Assembly: GCA_019422485.1 (NCBI GenBank)
Contig: JAHZDG010000040.1
Coordinates: 1-10,413 of the forward strand
Length of the DNA stretch: 10,413 nt
From: Alistipes sp.
GTDB lineage: Bacteria > Bacteroidota > Bacteroidia > Bacteroidales > Rikenellaceae
Direction of reading: 5' to 3'
Positions within the stretch are counted from its first letter, which is position 1; every line of letters starts with the position of its first letter. The notes under the pieces were generated by a model, which saw nothing but the letters and a program-made list of their open reading frames with translations, had not been told where the DNA came from and made no database searches. Positions 1 through 7,440 of the stretch are shown here, piece by piece. Both the position numbers and the translations under genes were made by a program.

Positions 1-785
1 TCGCACCGATCAGCGATGACCAGGCGATTGTGTCGGACTTGAATCGTCAGTTGGTTCGGATTGATGTCAATACTTATAAGGTGTTGGAGTATATTGATAT
101 TTCTTCGATCGGAGCCGGTCCGCTGGAAAAAATGATCCGCATTGGGAATAAGGTTTTCTGTGCCGGGAACAATGTGGTTGTTGTCTTCGATGTGGACAAT
201 GTAACGGCCGGAGGCGCCCGCACAATCGCCTTGGGCGAAAATATCGTGAAGACGGCCAAACCGATTCTCGATAAAAACGGTAAACTCTGGATGATGACTT
301 ATCAGGGAAGAGATTACAGTCCTACCCAGTTGACCCTGCATTGCATCAATCCGGATACCGAAATGGTGGAACGGACGGTGGCTCCTCAGGCTGCCGAAGC
401 TTCGGCTGACAATATCGGCAAGATGGCCGGTTTCCCGGGTTATAACCGCATGGATACGGATCGGAGCCGCAGCAAGATCTACGTTCCTTTCAATCAGATG
501 ATTGCTTACAGTGAATGGAGCGGTGCGACGACCAATCTGGCCATCTATACCCTGGATGTAGATAAGGATGCGTTCGAAACCGAACCGTTCCGTCAGCTGC
601 CGGGACTGGGCATGATGTACGGTATGGGTATCGATCCCGACGGACAGAGTGTATATATGTGCGATTGCATGGACTACTCGCGTCAGCGCGGCTGGTTGCA
701 GGAATACCGTGCCGACGGCCAAAGAATCTCCTATAAGGTAGGGATCTATCCTCGCATGGTACATTTTACCGAATATGATAATTAA
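1..785 (+). CDS. BtuG-like beta-propeller surface protein, 5' truncated by window edge
   Basis: The reading frame is open from base 3, with no stop upstream of the GTG at 30, so the gene begins outside the window; 260 residues are visible. The sequence has the periodic pattern of YncE/DUF5074-type beta-propellers. It contains repeats of the form 'LVRIDVNTYKVLEYIDI' followed by 'GNKVFCAGNN' and 'VVVFDVDN', then 'DKNGKLWMMT' and 'GIDPDGQSVYMCDC'. It closes with 'RADGQRISYKVGIYPRMVHF', which matches the usual last-blade ending (acidic/Gly turn, then G-x-x-P-x-x-x-F). In Bacteroides, BtuG is a surface-exposed propeller lipoprotein that binds cobalamin extremely tightly and sits on BtuB; its gene is adjacent to btuB. 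Here the gene lies directly before a BtuB-type receptor and B12 genes, so a BtuG-like role is inferred. The signal peptide and lipobox would lie upstream and cannot be seen. A different propeller family, such as the DUF4374 siderophore-binding proteins, is the main alternative. Confidence 0.65.
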   Translation, partial: APISDDQAIVSDLNRQLVRIDVNTYKVLEYIDISSIGAGPLEKMIRIGNKVFCAGNNVVVVFDVDNVTAGGARTIALGENIVKTAKPILDKNGKLWMMTYQGRDYSPTQLTLHCINPDTEMVERTVAPQAAEASADNIGKMAGFPGYNRMDTDRSRSKIYVPFNQMIAYSEWSGATTNLAIYTLDVDKDAFETEPFRQLPGLGMMYGMGIDPDGQSVYMCDCMDYSRQRGWLQEYRADGQRISYKVGIYPRMVHFTEYDN

Positions 786-812
786 TCGCTTCGTATAAGA
801 ACCGATATTTCT

Positions 813-844
813 AAAGCAGGAGGAAGGTGACTTCCTCTTGCTTT
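813..844 (+). terminator. Hairpin between btuG-like gene and btuB; candidate terminator or attenuator
   Basis: Bases 813-826 and 831-844 form a 14-bp stem (13 Watson-Crick pairs and one G-T wobble at 819/838) closed by a GTGA loop, which is a GNRA-type tetraloop in RNA. The stem begins AAA and ends TTT, and a second TTTT follows at 850-853, so it resembles a Rho-independent terminator, though the T-run is interrupted by CAACG. It lies 27 bases after the stop of the upstream gene and 12 bases before the ATG of btuB. No promoter can fit between it and btuB, so btuB must be read through it or transcribed from within it. A partial terminator, an attenuator or an mRNA 3'-end protector that sets a high propeller-to-receptor ratio are all possible. 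The left arm also holds an AGGAGG sequence (818-823). Confidence 0.6.
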
Positions 845-856
845 CAACGTTTTAAG

Positions 857-2794
857 ATGGTACGCTGGATTCTGTTATTTTTAGCTTCGATGATCATGGT
901 TCCGGTCGGCGCCCAGACCGGATCGGAAAACTTGAAAGAGATCGACATTGACACGGTCTCGGTGACCGCTCATCGCAAAGTACGTTCGGAGGTGAGTGTC
1001 GGAACCCGAGTCAGTGAGATCGGCGTACAGGTCTTGCAGGGAAATCAGACCCGTTCCCTGAGCGAGTTGCTCTCCAACAACTCGATGGTCTATATCAAAA
1101 GTATGGGTCAGGGGGCTCAGGCCACCTCGTCGTTTCGGGGGGCCGGATCGAGCCATACCCAGGTGAACTGGAATGGAATTACGATCAATCCCAACATGTC
1201 CAGCAGTTTCGACTTCTCGCAGATACCCGTCTTTTTTGCCGACAATGTGACGCTGTATCACGGGAACAGCCACCTCAAAAATGGAACCGGGGCTTTGGGC
1301 GGGAGCATCAACATCGACAATACCCCGGATTGGGACGATACGACCCGACTGCGGGCCTTTGCGGAGTATGGCTCTTATGATACCTACACCGGAGCGGCTT
1401 CGGCGCGTTTTGTGAATGAGAAGTCGCTCTACCAGACGCGGGTGTATTATCAGCAATCCGATAACGACTATCGCTATCTGAATAAGGTGTTTACGCAAGA
1501 GCCTTTTTATGAACGGCGACAGGAAGCCCAGTATAAGCAGGCCGGGCTGATGCAGGAGGCCTATTTCAAGGTGGGGCGTTACGGGACCATCTCCAATAAT
1601 CTGTGGTTGCAGTACGGCAATCGCCGGTTGCCGCAACCGATCATTGTCAATGTGACCCAGCACGAAAAACAGCGGACACTCGGTCTCAAATACCTGTTCG
1701 ATTACACCTATCAGCGGGATCGTCATAAAGTGTCGGCCAAAGCGGCCTATGTGCTCGATCTGCTCGATTATGACAAGTGGTTCGACAGCGAGTTCTTTAC
1801 CTCGCATGACAAAAGTTTCAACCGTTCGCAGTCCTTTCACGTGATCGGGGACTATACCTACCAGCCCTCGAATCGCTGGGAAGTGAACGCATCAATGAAA
1901 TATTCGTACGACAAGGTGGACGCCAACAGCTATTCCGAGGCTTCTATGGGTCGGAATGTGGCGGTCCTGCAGGGGAACGTTCGCTGGAAAACGACCGATT
2001 GGCTGTCGCTCAGCGGACAGGTGATGGGCGAAATGAACGATTCGAAATTCGCACCGACCTTTTCGGTAGGGGCCTCGACTCAGATCGCTTCCAAACTGTC
2101 GGCCAAGGCCAATGTAGCCTATAATTATAAGTTCCCCAGCATGAACGACCTCTATTGGCAGCCTGGGGGAAATCCCGATCTGAAGCCGGAACATGGGTTT
2201 TCATACGATCTGACCTTCTCGTATACGCCCCGTTTGGCCGAAGGCCTTTATCTGAAAGCCGAGGCGACCTATTACCTGATGAATATCGATGACTGGATCA
2301 TGTGGCTGCCGACGCAAACCTGGTATTGGGAGCCGCGGAATGTCCAGAACGTCTTGTCGCATGGGCTGGAGTTGTCGACCGAAACGACCTGGTTGACGGG
2401 AGACTGGTCTTTCAAACTGGGTTTGAGTTATACTTACTCGCCTTCGATCAATCGGCAACGCAATTTCGATGGGGACAATACCTATTACAAACAGCTGCCG
2501 TATGTGCCGCTGCATAAGGCAAATGCCCGTTTGCGGGCGGATTTCAAAGGGTGGTTCTTCACCTATCAGGTGCATTATATCGGTGTGCGGTATACGTCGG
2601 CCGACGAAACCTACAGCACCAATGCCTATACGATTCATAATGCGGAACTCGGTTACGACATACGGGTTCGGCGACGTTATAAACTGACTCCGAGAATACG
2701 GGTGGATAATCTCTTTAATGCGTACTACGAATCGACGCAATATTATCCGATGCCTTTGCGCAGTATTCTGGGAAGTATAACTTTTACATTTTAA
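857..2794 (+). CDS. btuB: TonB-dependent outer-membrane corrinoid receptor, BtuB type
   Basis: This 645-residue outer-membrane receptor imports corrinoids using TonB energy. The ATG at 857 is chosen because it gives a clean signal peptide (residues 1-19, MVRWILLFLASMIMVPVGA, then QT). The in-frame GTG at 827 sits in the loop of a hairpin and would add ten residues before it. A TonB-box-like stretch (IDTVSVTA, 31-38) follows. The plug domain covers about 45-155, with the typical 'LSELLSNNSMVYIKSMG', 'SSFRGAGSSHTQVNWNG' and 'GTGALGGSINI' segments. The rest is a beta-barrel rich in alternating aromatics, with 'YNYKFPSMNDLYWQPGGNP' and 'LKPEHGFSYDLTFSY', and ends 'YYPMPLRSILGSITFTF' with the C-terminal Phe expected for barrel assembly. 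Length is close to E. coli BtuB (about 600 residues) and far below SusC proteins. Substrate assignment rests on the adjacent B12 genes; by sequence alone it could be another small TonB receptor. Confidence 0.88.
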   Translation: MVRWILLFLASMIMVPVGAQTGSENLKEIDIDTVSVTAHRKVRSEVSVGTRVSEIGVQVLQGNQTRSLSELLSNNSMVYIKSMGQGAQATSSFRGAGSSHTQVNWNGITINPNMSSSFDFSQIPVFFADNVTLYHGNSHLKNGTGALGGSINIDNTPDWDDTTRLRAFAEYGSYDTYTGAASARFVNEKSLYQTRVYYQQSDNDYRYLNKVFTQEPFYERRQEAQYKQAGLMQEAYFKVGRYGTISNNLWLQYGNRRLPQPIIVNVTQHEKQRTLGLKYLFDYTYQRDRHKVSAKAAYVLDLLDYDKWFDSEFFTSHDKSFNRSQSFHVIGDYTYQPSNRWEVNASMKYSYDKVDANSYSEASMGRNVAVLQGNVRWKTTDWLSLSGQVMGEMNDSKFAPTFSVGASTQIASKLSAKANVAYNYKFPSMNDLYWQPGGNPDLKPEHGFSYDLTFSYTPRLAEGLYLKAEATYYLMNIDDWIMWLPTQTWYWEPRNVQNVLSHGLELSTETTWLTGDWSFKLGLSYTYSPSINRQRNFDGDNTYYKQLPYVPLHKANARLRADFKGWFFTYQVHYIGVRYTSADETYSTNAYTIHNAELGYDIRVRRRYKLTPRIRVDNLFNAYYESTQYYPMPLRSILGSITFTF

Positions 2795-2813
2795 CAAAAG
2801 GGAAAATCTATTC

Positions 2814-2818
2814 AGGAG
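2814..2818 (+). promoter_or_regulatory. Possible ribosome binding site for cobQ
   Basis: AGGAG lies 14 bases before the ATG at 2833, within the 38-base gap after btuB. The spacing is longer than ideal and Bacteroidota depend little on such sites, so its use is uncertain. Confidence 0.35.
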
Positions 2819-2832
2819 AGCCGTAAAGAGCT

Positions 2833-4350
2833 ATGAACAGACCTCATAAATTACATCCCGTCATGTTTGCCGGTACGGGCAGCGATGTCGGCAAAAGTGT
2901 GATTGCCGCTGCTTTTTGTCGTATTTTCTTGCAGGACGGGTACCATCCCGCACCGTTCAAGGCGCAGAATATGGCGTTGAATTCCTATGCAACGCCTGAA
3001 GGACTGGAGATCGGCCGGGCACAGGCCGTACAGGCCGAAGCGGCCGGCGTGCCATGCCATACCGATATGAATCCGTTGTTGCTGAAGCCCTGTACGGATC
3101 GCATGGCTCAGGTGGTGCTGAACGGCAAACCTGCCGGCAATAAAAAGGCGTTCGAACTGTTCCAACCCGGGGAGGGACGGCGTTCGTTGCGTGAGGAGGT
3201 CTGCGCGGCTTTCGATCGGCTGGAGGCGCGTTACAATCCGGTGGTGATGGAGGGGGCCGGGAGTATTTCCGAGATCAATCTCCGCGAACTGGATCTGGTG
3301 AACATGCCCATGGCGATACATGCCGGTGCCGATGTGATTCTGGTGGCCGATATCGATCGGGGCGGGGTGTTTGCCAGTGTGTACGGTTCGGTGATGCTGC
3401 TCAAACCGGAGGAGCGTCGCCATTTGAAGGGAATCCTGATCAATAAGTTCCGGGGGGACATCCGCCTTTTCGAATCGGGGGTGAAACAACTCGAGGAGTT
3501 GTGCGGTATTCCGGTGGTGGGTGTGGTGCCTTACTATAAGGAGATCTACATCGAAGAGGAAGACTCGGTGATGTTGCATACGAAACACCTGCAGGCCTCT
3601 CAGGGGAAAGTCAATGTGGCGGTGGTGCTGTTGCGTCACCTGTCGAATTTCACCGATTTCAATGTATTGGAGCGGGATCCGCGGGTTCACCTTTTCTATA
3701 CGAACAACACCGAAGAGATCGCCAAGGCCGATGTGGTGATTTTGCCCGGATCGAAAAGCACTATCAGCGACTTGTATGAGTTGCGACGCAATGGTGTAGC
3801 GCAGGCGGTGGTACAGGCTCGGCGCGACGGCAAAACGGTCATCGGTATCTGTGGCGGCTATCAGATGATGGGGCGGGAGATTCATGACCCCGATCGGGTC
3901 GAGAGCGATCTGAGTCGTATGCCGGGTTTGGGCTTGTTGCCGATGAGTACGACCTTGACCGGGGAGAAGGTGACACGCCAGGTGCAGTTTACCTGGCGGG
4001 ATGAATCGGCACCGTGTCAGGGATACGAAATCCATATGGGGGTAACGACTCCGGTAGAGGGTGAAACGCCCGAAGCTCTGACTCGTTTGGCGGACGGTAC
4101 GCCGGAAGGATGTTATATCGACGAACGTTGTATGGGAACCTATATCCACGGGGTGTTGGATAACGCTACGGTCATGGATGCCGTTCTGAAACCTTATCTG
4201 GATAAGGTGCAGCAGCGTTCGACTTTCGATTACCGGGCTTTCAAGGAGGAACAGTACGATAAGTTGGCGGATCATGTTCGTCAGCATGTCGATATGGAAT
4301 TGATATATCGTATTTTGGATGGAGATCACTCTGTCCCGGAAAAGGAATAG
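2833..4350 (+). CDS. cobQ: Cobyric acid synthase (glutamine-hydrolysing)
   Basis: The enzyme (also called CbiP) amidates four side chains (b, d, e, g) of adenosylcobyrinic acid a,c-diamide to give adenosylcobyric acid, using ATP and glutamine in the cytoplasm. The 505-residue product matches the family's usual length. The N-terminal synthetase domain (about 8-230) has the ATP-binding loop 'AGTGSDVGKS' (13-22), the diagnostic 'PFKAQNMALNSY' (41-52) and 'MNPLLLKP' (79-86), and 'VVMEGAGSISEINL' (137-150). The C-terminal class I glutamine amidotransferase domain (about 260-445) shows the nucleophile Cys340 in 'VIGICGGYQMMG', the family signature 'GYEIHMG' (397-403) and His439 in 'GTYIHGV'. It starts 38 bases after btuB and ends two bases before cobD. 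The family assignment is very secure. The absence of a cob(I)yrinate adenosyltransferase in this window means that step must be encoded elsewhere. Confidence 0.97.
   Translation: MNRPHKLHPVMFAGTGSDVGKSVIAAAFCRIFLQDGYHPAPFKAQNMALNSYATPEGLEIGRAQAVQAEAAGVPCHTDMNPLLLKPCTDRMAQVVLNGKPAGNKKAFELFQPGEGRRSLREEVCAAFDRLEARYNPVVMEGAGSISEINLRELDLVNMPMAIHAGADVILVADIDRGGVFASVYGSVMLLKPEERRHLKGILINKFRGDIRLFESGVKQLEELCGIPVVGVVPYYKEIYIEEEDSVMLHTKHLQASQGKVNVAVVLLRHLSNFTDFNVLERDPRVHLFYTNNTEEIAKADVVILPGSKSTISDLYELRRNGVAQAVVQARRDGKTVIGICGGYQMMGREIHDPDRVESDLSRMPGLGLLPMSTTLTGEKVTRQVQFTWRDESAPCQGYEIHMGVTTPVEGETPEALTRLADGTPEGCYIDERCMGTYIHGVLDNATVMDAVLKPYLDKVQQRSTFDYRAFKEEQYDKLADHVRQHVDMELIYRILDGDHSVPEKE
4341..4346 (+). 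promoter_or_regulatory. Possible ribosome binding site for cobD inside the end of cobQ
   Basis: AAAGGA lies six bases before the ATG at 4353 and overlaps the last codons of cobQ. The placement fits translational coupling of the two genes, and it supports this ATG as the start. Confidence 0.35.
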
Positions 4351-4352
4351 TT

Positions 4353-5384
4353 ATGTTACGGGGACACGGAGACGATGCTTATCGCTATGGAGACCGCATT
4401 CGGGTCAATTTCAGCTCGAATGTGTGGTATGGGGCCGATTTGTCGGGCTTGTGGCGCCATTTGTCGGGCTGCCTGGAACGATTGTCGGGTTACCCGGAAC
4501 CGGATGCCGCTTCGCTGGCCGACCGTTTGGCCCGGCATTGGGACCTTGCCCCCGAAAATGTCTGTGTGACCAATGGGGCGACCGAGGCCTTTTATCTGAT
4601 TGCTCAGGCGTGGGGCGGACGTCATTCGGTGATTGTCGTCCCCTCGTTCAGCGAATATGAGGACGCTTGTGCGTTGCACGGCCATCGGATGACGTTTGTG
4701 GACCTGGATGTCTTGCTCGAGGGAGAGGCTCCTTTGGCTGGCGAGGGCTTGGTCTGGTTGTGTAATCCCAACAATCCGGACGGAAAAACAGTCGATCCCG
4801 AACGTTTGTGCCGTTTGATCGAGACTCATCCCGCTCGGACGTTTGTAGTCGATCACTCTTATGCAGCGTTTACGTTGCGGCCGGTGTTGGATGTGCACCG
4901 GGCGTGTGCGCTCGACAATGTCATTGTGGTGCATTCGATGACCAAACAATATGCCGTTGCGGGTTTGCGGTTGGGTTACCTGACGGCCTCAGAGGGTCTG
5001 ATCCGGCGCATTGCGATGCATCGGATGCCGTGGTCGGTCAATGCCCTGGCGGTGGAGGCCGGTCGTTATCTGTTGGATCATGAAGCGGAATTTACCCTGC
5101 CGTTAGCCTCTTATCTGGCGGAGGCGGCCCGTTTCCGGCAGGCGGTCGGGTCGATTCCGGGGGTAGAGACCTTACCCAGTGACTGTCACTTTTTTACCGG
5201 GGTGCTCGCTCAGGGGAAAAGTGCGGAGTTGAAAGAATATCTGGCCCGGGAACATGGGCTGTTGATTCGGGACGCCTCCAATTTCAGGGGGTATGGCGAG
5301 GGCCATTTCCGGTTGGCCACCCAGCGCCCCGAAGAGAATGACCGGTGTGTTCAAGCGATTGCAGAATGGATGAATCGATATTGA
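4353..5384 (+). CDS. cobD: L-threonine-O-3-phosphate decarboxylase, PLP-dependent
   Basis: The enzyme makes (R)-1-amino-2-propanol O-2-phosphate, the linker between the corrin ring and the nucleotide loop, from L-threonine phosphate. It is a fold-type I PLP enzyme related to histidinol-phosphate aminotransferase, 343 residues long (Salmonella CobD is about 364). Visible motifs are the cofactor-phosphate region 'TNGATEAFYL' (73-82), 'CNPNNPDG' (137-144), the PLP-ring contacts Asp167 and Tyr170 in 'VVDHSYAAF', the Schiff-base lysine Lys198 in 'HSMTKQYAVAGLRLGY', and a C-terminal carboxylate-binding arginine, Arg320, in 'GHFRLATQ'. An aminotransferase of the HisC family is the alternative by fold, but position between cobQ and cbiB makes CobD much more likely. 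The stop overlaps the start of cbiB by 19 bases. Confidence 0.93.
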   Translation: MLRGHGDDAYRYGDRIRVNFSSNVWYGADLSGLWRHLSGCLERLSGYPEPDAASLADRLARHWDLAPENVCVTNGATEAFYLIAQAWGGRHSVIVVPSFSEYEDACALHGHRMTFVDLDVLLEGEAPLAGEGLVWLCNPNNPDGKTVDPERLCRLIETHPARTFVVDHSYAAFTLRPVLDVHRACALDNVIVVHSMTKQYAVAGLRLGYLTASEGLIRRIAMHRMPWSVNALAVEAGRYLLDHEAEFTLPLASYLAEAARFRQAVGSIPGVETLPSDCHFFTGVLAQGKSAELKEYLAREHGLLIRDASNFRGYGEGHFRLATQRPEENDRCVQAIAEWMNRY

Positions 5385-6301
5385 TAGGCGTATGTCCGTT
5401 GGTGGTTGGCTGGGTGGCTGACCGGTGTCTGGGGGATCCCGAACGCTGGCCGCATCCGGTGGTGGCCTTCGGGCATTGGATCGCCTGGGGTGAACGCCGT
5501 CTGAATCGGGGTGAACATCGGGTGACCCGAGGTGCCCTTTTTGCCCTGCTCAGTATTTTGGGCGTGGGGGTGTTGACCGCAGGAATTTTGTATGGATTGG
5601 TGCGTTGGAATCCGTGGGTAGCTGCGGCCGTATCGGCGGTAGGAGTGTTTTACTGCCTGTCGGGGCGGACACTGGCGCGGGAAGTGCAGTCGGTCTTCGA
5701 GGCCCTGGAACAGGGGACCGAAGCAGGGCGGCGTCGTCTGAGTCGCATTGTGGGACGGGATACGTCGGCGCTGAACGACCAGCAGATCCGGACCGCCGCC
5801 TTGGAAACGTTGGCTGAAAACCTCAGCGATGGGGTGATTGCTCCGTTGTTTTGGTTTTTGTGTCTGGGGTTGCCGGGCATGTTCGCCTACAAAATGGTAA
5901 ATACCCTCGATTCGATGATCGGTTACAAGACGGAACGTTATGGTCGTTTTGGGCGATGGGCCGCTCATATCGACGATGTAGCCAATTATGTGCCGGCTCG
6001 TTTGACCGCCGCTCTGATGATCTTGTGTGCCGGTCGGCCGGGCTTGTGGCGGTTTGTGAAAAAGTATGGACGTTGCCATGCCAGCCCCAATTCGGGCTAT
6101 CCTGAATCTGCTATGGCCGGTTTGCTCGATTGTCGTTTCGGAGGTCCGAATTTCTATTTCGGACAGCGGGTCGACAAACCTTATATCGGTCATCACGAAA
6201 AGACGTTGGGTCTGGCGGATCTGCGGATCGCACTGCGGGTTTGCCTGCGCAGCGAGGTTTTGTTTTTGGGAATATGTGTGTTAATTTTGGCTCTATTATG
6301 A
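5366..6301 (+). CDS. cbiB: Adenosylcobinamide-phosphate synthase (CbiB), membrane protein
   Basis: CbiB is an integral membrane enzyme that joins aminopropanol phosphate (made by CobD) to cobyric acid in an ATP-dependent step, giving adenosylcobinamide phosphate. The 311-residue product has all the family blocks: 'GDPERWPHPV' (23-32), 'SRIVGRDTSAL' (126-136), 'AALETLAENLSDGVIAP' (144-160), 'YKMVNTLDSMIGYKTERYG' (175-193) and 'HASPNSGYPESAMAG' (238-252). Hydrophobic segments lie near residues 56-95, 155-175, 212-222 and 297-311. The ATG at 5366 is chosen over the in-frame GTG at 5345 because 'MDESILIGVCPLVVGWVADRCLGDP' aligns with the usual N-terminus. It overlaps cobD by 19 bases and its TGA shares bases with the next ATG (ATGA at 6298-6301), so translation is probably coupled on both sides. 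Confidence 0.95.
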   Translation: MDESILIGVCPLVVGWVADRCLGDPERWPHPVVAFGHWIAWGERRLNRGEHRVTRGALFALLSILGVGVLTAGILYGLVRWNPWVAAAVSAVGVFYCLSGRTLAREVQSVFEALEQGTEAGRRRLSRIVGRDTSALNDQQIRTAALETLAENLSDGVIAPLFWFLCLGLPGMFAYKMVNTLDSMIGYKTERYGRFGRWAAHIDDVANYVPARLTAALMILCAGRPGLWRFVKKYGRCHASPNSGYPESAMAGLLDCRFGGPNFYFGQRVDKPYIGHHEKTLGLADLRIALRVCLRSEVLFLGICVLILALL

Positions 6302-7428
6302 ATAATATAAAAGCGCTTTTCCTGCTTGGAGTCGTTTGGGGTTGGATGGCTTGCGGCGGAGCCGGCTCCCGATCGGAGCAAACGCTCAACTATGCATCCG
6401 ATTCGCTGACCTATGCCCGGGGATTCCGCATCGAACGTGCGGAGGACTATACGCTGGTGAGCGTACGGAACCCGTGGGATACGACCCGCACGTTGCATCG
6501 GTATGTGTTGGTGCCGTCCGACCGTCCGCTGCCGGAGGAATTGCCGGAAGGAACGTTGTTGCGGACCCCGTTACAGCGAGTGGTGGCTTTTTCATCGGCT
6601 CATTGCGGCATGCTGGACTTTTTGCAGGCCGATCAGACGCTGGTGGGCGTGTGTGAATCGCGTTATGTGAATATCCCGCATCTGCAGCAGCGCCTCCAAC
6701 AGGGCGAGATCGTCGATGTGGGCGATGCGAATGCTCCTAACATCGAACGGATCATCGAACTGGCTCCCGAAGCCTTGATCACGACGCCGTTGGAGGGGAT
6801 CAGTTATGGTCGGGTGGAAAAGATCGGCATTCCTCTTTTGGAAACGACCGATTATATGGAGTTGACGCCGCTGGGCCGGGCGGAATGGATCCGTTTCTAC
6901 GGCTTGATCTTCGGTCGGGAAGCGTTGGCCGACTCGCTGTTCGCAGCGACGGCAAAAGCCTATCATGAGCTGAAAGCGAAAGTTTCCGAAGTGAACGATC
7001 GCCCGAAACTGCTGCCGGAGCATAAGATCGGTTCGGCCTGGTATATCCCGGGAGGGAAAAGCTATATCGCCAATTTGTATCGGGATGCCGGGGCGGATTA
7101 TCCGTGGTCGGACAATGAGCTTTCGGGGTCGATTCCCATGTCGTTCGAACATGTGCTCGAACGGGCGGCCGATGCCGATGTATGGGTTTTCAAGTATAAC
7201 CGTCAGCAGGATATGACCTATGCCGATCTGGAAGAAGAGTATGGCGGTTATGTGCGTTTTGCCCCGTTCCGCAACCGGAAGGTCTACGCCTGCAACACCC
7301 ATACTACGCCCTATTACGAGGATATTCCGATTCATCCCGATTATGTGTTGGCGGATATGGTGTGGGTGCTTCATCCCGAACTGATGCCGGATTATACGCC
7401 ACGCTATTTTCATAAAATGCAAGAATAA
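6298..7428 (+). CDS. btuF: Corrinoid ABC transporter substrate-binding lipoprotein, BtuF type
   Basis: This is the 376-residue periplasmic binding component expected to deliver corrinoid to the permease and ATPase encoded next. The ATG at 6298 overlaps the cbiB stop and gives a lipoprotein signal peptide: 'MNNIKALFLLGVVWGWMAC', with the lipidated Cys at 19. The lipobox is slightly unusual, with Trp at -3. A segment of about 70 residues ('YARGFRIERAEDYTLVSVRNPW' and onward) precedes the cobalamin/siderophore-binding domain, which begins near residue 94 with 'RVVAFSSAHCGMLDFLQADQTLVGVCES'. The domain continues with 'IERIIELAPEALITTPLEG' and a second lobe from about 235 ('IGSAWYIPGGKSYIANLYRDAGADYPW'). 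The N-terminal segment is common in Bacteroidota relatives as I recall. The fold is shared with iron-siderophore binding proteins, so the ligand is inferred from context. The stop is followed 12 bases later by btuC, in the same frame. Confidence 0.88.
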   Translation: MNNIKALFLLGVVWGWMACGGAGSRSEQTLNYASDSLTYARGFRIERAEDYTLVSVRNPWDTTRTLHRYVLVPSDRPLPEELPEGTLLRTPLQRVVAFSSAHCGMLDFLQADQTLVGVCESRYVNIPHLQQRLQQGEIVDVGDANAPNIERIIELAPEALITTPLEGISYGRVEKIGIPLLETTDYMELTPLGRAEWIRFYGLIFGREALADSLFAATAKAYHELKAKVSEVNDRPKLLPEHKIGSAWYIPGGKSYIANLYRDAGADYPWSDNELSGSIPMSFEHVLERAADADVWVFKYNRQQDMTYADLEEEYGGYVRFAPFRNRKVYACNTHTTPYYEDIPIHPDYVLADMVWVLHPELMPDYTPRYFHKMQE

Positions 7429-7440
7429 ATCCATTGGCCG

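Noticed and set aside
827..856. Upstream GTG start for btuB preceded by AGGAGG
   Set aside because: The AGGAGG is only three bases from the GTG, both lie inside the hairpin, and the extra ten residues would precede a good signal peptide that starts at the ATG at 857.
881..1840. 319-codon open frame on the minus strand opposite btuB
   Set aside because: Same codon-register artefact as above; no start signal and no recognisable domain.
2851..4329. 492-codon open frame on the minus strand opposite cobQ
   Set aside because: It is in exact codon register with cobQ, so it stays open only because cobQ uses no TTA, CTA or TCA codons there. The predicted protein is rich in His, Arg and Gln and looks like no known family.
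6130..6297. Extended N-terminus of btuF, from an ATG at 6130
   Set aside because: It would overlap cbiB out of frame by about 170 bases and bury the lipoprotein signal peptide that begins at 6298.
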